64,000 nt of DNA from Apiospora phragmitis. Lineage: Eukaryota > Ascomycota > Sordariomycetes > Amphisphaeriales > Apiosporaceae. A program made the translations under genes and the position numbers. The notes below the pieces were generated by a model. That model had not been told where the DNA came from. It worked only from the letters and a program-made list of their open reading frames with translations, and searched no databases. The DNA is taken from NCBI GenBank assembly GCA_038363925.1, contig JAQQWL010000013.1:3038001-3102000 (forward strand). Reading direction: 5' to 3'. This document shows, in pieces, positions 58,631-64,000 of the stretch (the stretch's first letter is position 1; every line of letters begins with the position of its first letter).

Positions 58631-60238
58631 TCAAGCACAAAGCGACAGCAGCACCGCCTCGCTATCCCATACAGCCACGCTCGCGGCCCCGTCCTTGACC
58701 GGCACGGTGCGGCCGTCCCGCCGCACATCCTTGACCTCCTCCCGCCGCTCGCAAACGTCCACTGGCAGCCCGCGTACGTGATGGACTCGGCGCCGGCCCC
58801 GGCGCCCTCGGGGCTGCCCAGCACGTCGACGCGGATCTCCTTGGTGCCCGCCGGCAGGCCGCGCCGCTCCACCGTGGGGCGCGCCCGCGCGTGCGTCGAG
58901 GACGTCTTGCTCCAGTACTCGAGGTTCGCGACGGCGATGCGCTTGAGGACGCCGTCTTCGAACGCGGCGTAGGCCGCGAGGTTGGGTCGCGTGTCATCGC
59001 TCTTGCCGATGTCCAGCTTCTGCATGGTGGTCTTCTTCTTGTTGTCGGCTGGGGACTGCTTGCCCATGAAGTCGGCCACGAACGGCTGCGAGTAGAAGTT
59101 AGCAAACACCTGCGCGGACATGCCGGCGCTCGCGACGGGCAGCCACAGGTTGTAGCCCGCGTGCATGATCTGCTGGTAGTGCACGTGGGCGACGCCGAGG
59201 CTCATGGCGTAGAGGCAGAAGTCGACCTGCCACAGCGCGCTGCCGAGGCGTGCCTGGTAGGGGTACGAGTGCGTCGCGTCCAGCGAGTTGCCGACCTCGG
59301 ACAGGACGAAGGGGATGTCCGGCTGGTTCTGCCGCAGCCAGTCGATGCGGCGCGCCTTGAACAGGTCCAGGTGCGCGTGCGTCGCGGCCACGTCCATGAG
59401 GCCCTGGGCTAGCTTGTCGGCGCCGCCCGCATCGTTCTGGTAGTAGTGGTGCGCGACCGTCTTGAGGCGATTGGCACGGTCGATGCCCAGCTTGAAGCAC
59501 GTCTCCACGTCCAGGATGTAGGCCTCCTTGCCCACCTCGACCCCGCTGTAGGAGCCGATGTCGAAGCCCTGGAGGAAGCGGCCGGGTTTTTGGTGGCCCC
59601 TGGGCAGGAGGTCGTCGACGACCCGGGCGACCCGAGGTTCTGGCCCGGGTGGGGGCCCACGAAGCCGGCGTGGTAGAAGTTGGGCTCGTTACCGAGCTCG
59701 ATGGCCTGGATGCGGTCCCAGCCGACGCTGTTGACGGCCGCTTCGGTCCACGCGACCGTCTCGTTGACGTCGGTCGTCGCCAGGGGCACCTGCACAACGT
59801 ACTCGGCGTCGGGGAAGCTTTCCTTGGCCAGGGCCCAGTAGGCCGGGCCGACGGTGGTGTTGCCGATGTCCTGGTAGTTGTCGACCTCGGCCCGGAGCAG
59901 GGCGGGCTGCGCCATCTTCGGGTCGTAACGGCCGTAGTCGGCTGACGTGCCGCCGAGGCGGATCAGGGCTTCCCGCCCGTGCGCGGCGTCACGGCGCGGA
60001 TGAGGTTGGCCGAGAAGGTGTTGAACTTCCCGTCGCGCGTCTGGGCGTACGGGACAAAGGACGACTGCTCGAACGCGAGACCGAGGAAGTCCGGGTCGAC
60101 GGCTGCGGCGGCCGCGGCGGGTTTGGATGGCAGCTGGATGACCGAAGGCGGGTTGTTGTCGGCCTGTGGGGCCGGCCTGCAGAGTGCAAGGGTGCTCACG
60201 CTCAGTAGCTGAGCGACCCTTAGGATGGAGTAACTCAT
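58631..60238 (-). CDS. Secreted GH79-type beta-glucuronidase
   Basis: One exon. It starts MSYSILRVAQLLSVSTLALC, a signal peptide, then RPAPQADNNPP. Family blocks: FEQSSFVPYA, LIRLGGTSADYGRYDP, ELGNEPNFY with the NEP acid/base Glu, DIPFVLSEVGNSLD with the nucleophile Glu, and a C-terminal beta domain ending SVAVWDSEAVLLSLCA. The frame as printed breaks three times: at 59972-59974 (coding G run), 59622-59627, and 58741-58743. Each break is repaired by one added G or C in a run, giving 536 residues and a stop at 58631-58633. GH79 enzymes remove glucuronic acid, for example from arabinogalactan glycans (family knowledge). It is probably extracellular. The frame breaks are more likely sequence errors than decay because the rest is fully conserved. 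Confidence 0.82.
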
Positions 60239-61444
60239 GGTTGATCCGAGGAAGCGAGGGGGAAGAAAGGAGCGGCGGAAGTTGAATAGTTGATCAGAAG
60301 ATCTGGGTATCTCACACCGGAACTATCTCGCATACCTACTTATGTATTATATATCTTAGCTTGGCAGTTCATTATTCTACACTAGCTCGATTGAAACCAA
60401 AAATAGTTACAAGAAACAGTAATCACTAGCCCTGCTGGTTCGTTTGTGCGAAACAGCCATTCGTGGCGGCGGCCAAGCCTGGCTGGGGCTTGAGGCTTTG
60501 AAGGAGAACTGCGGACGACAGGGAGCTGCGTGCGGCTTGGTTCTCGAACCCGCGTAGAAGTTGCGAAGCTGATAGTTGGATGGCAACGGATGTAGGGCTG
60601 GGCTGGGAGGGAGTGGGCAAGATAGACTGCCCCTGTCCTGTCGTCTGATCTGATTCCCGAGCCGATCCAAATGGGGTCCTTTGTGGGGGGTGTTCGGGGA
60701 CCTCGCGTGCCCAAAGGCATGGGGTCCCAGATCAGCGTGTAGTGAGCAAGCCAGCAAGTTGCGCGTCTTCTCCCAAGTTATTCAATCCCACCATGCTGGC
60801 CTACGATGTATATTGCCTTAAGGTCGTAGCAGAAGGAACCAGTCTGTACTGGAATTACTCCCTTCCGTGATTATCTTGGCCAGTGACCTCGCAAGCAACT
60901 GTCAGCCTACGTTATATGGCTCGCATACACTGACTGATCTGGTCCAAATTGAGGTAAAAGAAAATAGAAGTAAAAAAGTACTGAGGTCACCTTTCGGCCG
61001 CAGTCTGGTCGCAGTTTTTGTCCTGGTAAGATAAACTTGTTAATGTTGTATTTTCCTCGTCAAAGCAAATGGGTGGGTGTCGTTGGGAAAAGGTTCGTGG
61101 CAGTGACAGCACCGCCTTACAGTAGTTGCTTCTCAGTGGGTGGTTGATAAGAAAGTTAGGGAGGCTTCAGGGCTTATCAGCTTATCTGGCGGGTCGCATG
61201 CAGCTGATTACTGCCCCTCGTTTTTTGACGGGTTGCCCCTCCAAAGCTCTGGGTTGGATTTGACTCATCGCAGCCCCGGATCCTAAACAACCCCGTGTTG
61301 AGAACAGGCTTTCAATCCAATCCAACCAATCGCCCCTATCTAAAACTGCCACTTCGAGTCTTGTGCTGGCGAGAACTGCTACGCACCCACTAGCTACCTT
61401 TGTTTTCTTTCTTTATCCTTCCAAACCTAGACCGACAGACCACC
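60239..61444. promoter_or_regulatory. Divergent upstream region of GH79 and glutaminyl-tRNA synthetase
   Basis: About 1.2 kb separating the two divergent ATGs. A pyrimidine-rich stretch (TTTGTTTTCTTTCTTT near 61399-61414) precedes the synthetase start. An ORF at 60382-60720 (-) has no known domain. No site is named. Confidence 0.4.
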
Positions 61445-63595
61445 ATGGCGGACGCAGTCGCCGACAAGACGGCCAAGATGGACCTCAACAAAAAGGCCAA
61501 GGATGACGAGGCGGAATGGGCCACCGACGAGGCCACCGGCGACAAGTACAAGGACATGGCCTACGCCGACATCCGCATCTACAAGAATGCCTCCGGCGAG
61601 GAGCGATACATCCTGAAGGAGACGGGCGAGAAGCTGTCCAAGGGCGACGCCAAGAAGCGCGACACCAAGGCTAAGTCCAAAGCCGCCAAGAGTGCGGCGC
61701 CCCCAAACCCGTCAACAAGGCCCCGAAGCCGGCCGCCGAAAAGAAGGAGGACACCATCGATCCGGAGACCATGTTCAAGCAGGGCTTCCTCGACGACGTC
61801 TACAAGGAGCGGCCCGAGAAGGACGTCGTCACCCGGTTCCCGCCCGAGCCCAACGGCTTCCTGCACATCGGCCACGCCAAGGCCATCGCCGTCAACTTCG
61901 GATTCGCCAAGTTCCACGGTGGCAAGTGCTACCTGCGGTATGACGACACGAACCCCGAGAAAGAGGAGGAGGTCTACTTCAAGGCCATCGAGGAGATGGT
62001 GCGCTGGCTCGGTTTCAGCCCCGTCAAGATCACCTACTCCAGTGACAATTTCCAGAAGCTCTACGATCTTGCCGAGAAGTTGATCGAGATTGGCAACGCA
62101 TACGTCTGCCACTGCAATGGTACGCGAACACGCAAGTAAATACTCGGGAACTGGTCGGCGCCCACTAACACGTGCCTGTGACTCCAGATGATGAGATCAA
62201 AACCCAGCGTGGAGGCGAAAGCCACGGCGAGCGATTCCGATGCGCGCACGCCGAGCAAAGTGTGGAGACCAACCTCGAAGAGTTCCGGGGCATGCGCGAT
62301 GGTAAATACAAGCCCAGGGAAGCCTTCTTGCGAATGAAGCAGGATATCACCGACGGAAACCCGCAGATGTGTATGTTCAATATGACCATGTCCAGCAGCA
62401 TCAGAGTTTGCTAACATGAATGATCAGGGGATCTTGCTGCTTATCGAGTGCTCGACAAGCCTCACCACCGGACCGGCTCCCAGTGGAGGATATACCCGAC
62501 CTACGACTTCACGCACTGTCTCTGTGATAGCTTTGAAGGCATCACGCATTCTCTGTGTACTACTGAATTCGTCATGAGCCGTGTCAGCTACGAGTGGCTG
62601 AACAAGCAGCTGGTCGAATTCCAGCCGATGCAGCGCGAGTATGGCCGTCTCAACATCACCGGTACTGTGCTATCCAAGCGGAAGATCATGCAGCTAGTCG
62701 ACGAAGGCTATGTACGCGCTTGGGACGATCCTCGACTGTACACTTTGATTGCCATCAAGAGAAGAGGTGTTCCCCCGGAGCCATCTTGGAGTTTGTAAAC
62801 GAACTGGGTGTCACCACTGCGCCGTCTGTCATCCAGGTGGTACGGTTTGAGCAGACTATCCGACGCTACCTCGAACGGACAACGCCTCGTCTCATGATGG
62901 TTCTGGACCCGATCCCGGTGGTTATCGAGGGCGCCGAGGAGGTGGAGATCGATGTGCCCTTCCACAGCAAGGACGCATTCATGGGCTCGCACAAGCTCAA
63001 GTTCACGCCCACTGTGTACATTGACCGGTCCGATTTCCGCGAAGTCGACAGCCCCGACTACCTCCGCCTGGCACCTGGAAAGGTCGTGGGTCTTTTCAAG
63101 GCTCCTTGTGCCATCAAGGCCGTGTCGTACAGCAAAGACGAGAGCACTGGCAAGGTTACCGAGATCCGCGCAGAGATCGTCAAGGATGAGCCGGAGGAGC
63201 CCAAGGATCCTGGCGCAAAGAAGGCCAAGAAGGGCGAGAAGCGCAGCTACATCCAGTGGGTGCCGTCGGGCTCGCGCGAAGTCGAGGTCCGCATCCACAA
63301 CTCGCTGTTCAAGTCGGAGAAGCCCGAGGACGTCGAGGGCGGCTTCCTCAAGGACATCAACCCCGAGAGCGAGGTGGTCTACAAGGGACTGATCGAGTCC
63401 GGGTTCGACGAAGTCAAGGCGCGGGCGCCGTGGCCTGAGGCAGCGGGCGAGAGCGGGCACGGCAAGGGCGGACCGGAAAGCGTGCGCTTCCAGGCGATGC
63501 GTATCGCCTACTTCGCCATGGACTCGGACAGCACGGACGACAAGATCGTGCTGAACCGGATCGTGTCGCTCAAGGAGGACGCCGCCAAGAAATAG
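61445..63595 (+). CDS. GLN4: Glutaminyl-tRNA synthetase, cytosolic
   Basis: Three exons (61445-62119, 62188-62370, 62428-63595) code for 675 residues after two one-base losses are allowed, in C runs at 61700-61704 and 62772-62776. The N-terminus is Lys-rich ([20 protein letters not shown]). The class I signature HIGH is in [20 protein letters not shown], and the KMSKS equivalent is VLSKRKIM. Other blocks are [34 protein letters not shown] and the C-terminal anticodon-binding part ([20 protein letters not shown]). It charges tRNA-Gln in the cytosol. It is an essential gene, normally single-copy in fungi, so two real frameshifts are very unlikely. Introns have ordinary GTACGC and GTATGT donors. 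Confidence 0.92.
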
Positions 63596-64000
63596 ATTAG
63601 ATGTCTCCTGGAGATGTTAGCATTCACGAATGGACGAGATATGGAGAAATGAGCGGGTTTCGCAGCAGAGATTTCAAAGCAAAAGACTCCGGGTTAGGTG
63701 TCGGGTTATCCCAAAACAAGGCGTTAATAGTCATTGATTGGTGTGATATTGGAAAAACTAGAATACCTTCTTGCATTAATCGCAGAACATGTACTTGGCA
63801 AGGAGTGCTTTCGGGCTCCATCTGGGTGGAGGTGGCCTCGGGAACCACTAAAGAGCCGAGCCGGATGCTATTTTTGGGGTCAACAGGGATCTATCTCGAT
63901 CTGGTTAACATTCCCAGCTCATAGCAACTCAGCCTTACTGTGCCTGTACTTGGATAACCCAGCGTCAGCACACCTGACGTTGGCGAGTGGATTCCCTTGT
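63596..64000. other. 3' flank, no gene seen
   Basis: Post-coding sequence of the synthetase gene. An ORF at 63601-63924 has no recognisable domain. Confidence 0.5.

Overview
The window looks like filamentous-ascomycete DNA, most likely Pezizomycotina and probably a sordariomycete. Genes carry short introns (about 50-90 nt) with GTRAGT-type donors and CTRAC-like branch points, coding exons are GC-rich, and the repeats show the CpA-to-TpA depletion left by repeat-induced point mutation (RIP). The genus is inference.

Layout. 1-5.3 kb: gene-poor, with the start of a STAND-type gene cut by the window edge, a small TUDOR-like (DUF2945) gene, and eroded zincin and cytochrome b5 pieces. 5.3-11 kb: a housekeeping block with NOP53 (-), Rab6/Ypt6 (+) and ribose-5-phosphate isomerase (-). 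11-15.4 kb: mostly unassigned. 15.4-34.5 kb: an accessory oxidative-metabolism cluster with an intact DAL5-type transporter, a decayed second one, an NtaA/SnaA-type flavin monooxygenase, an SsuD-type flavin monooxygenase, an MDR-family reductase, a Baeyer-Villiger monooxygenase and a truncated UNC93-like transporter. 34.9-43.2 kb: a CorA-like channel, a CmcJ/GA4-desaturase-like oxygenase and a large NLR (alpha/beta-hydrolase fold, NB-ARC, TPR). 43.4-55.1 kb: an AT-rich, RIP-degraded block of nested DNA and LTR transposons. 55.1-58 kb: broken GNAT and HET genes. 58.6-63.6 kb: a secreted GH79 glycosidase and glutaminyl-tRNA synthetase.

Three results stand out. (1) The intron of the NtaA/SnaA-like gene contains a complete Fot1/pogo-type transposon with a TA target duplication, which itself contains a 5'-truncated LINE with an 18-bp target duplication. 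Removing both restores a normal 68-nt intron. (2) Many genes carry one-base length changes, most of them in C or G runs, including two in the essential glutaminyl-tRNA synthetase. Undoing them restores full reading frames, so many apparent pseudogenes probably reflect sequence errors. (3) Separately, several accessory genes next to RIPed repeats carry in-frame stops of the CAA/CAG-to-TAA/TAG type, which do look like biological decay.

All coordinates and splice sites were read by eye. Family assignments come from motif recognition; no search was run.
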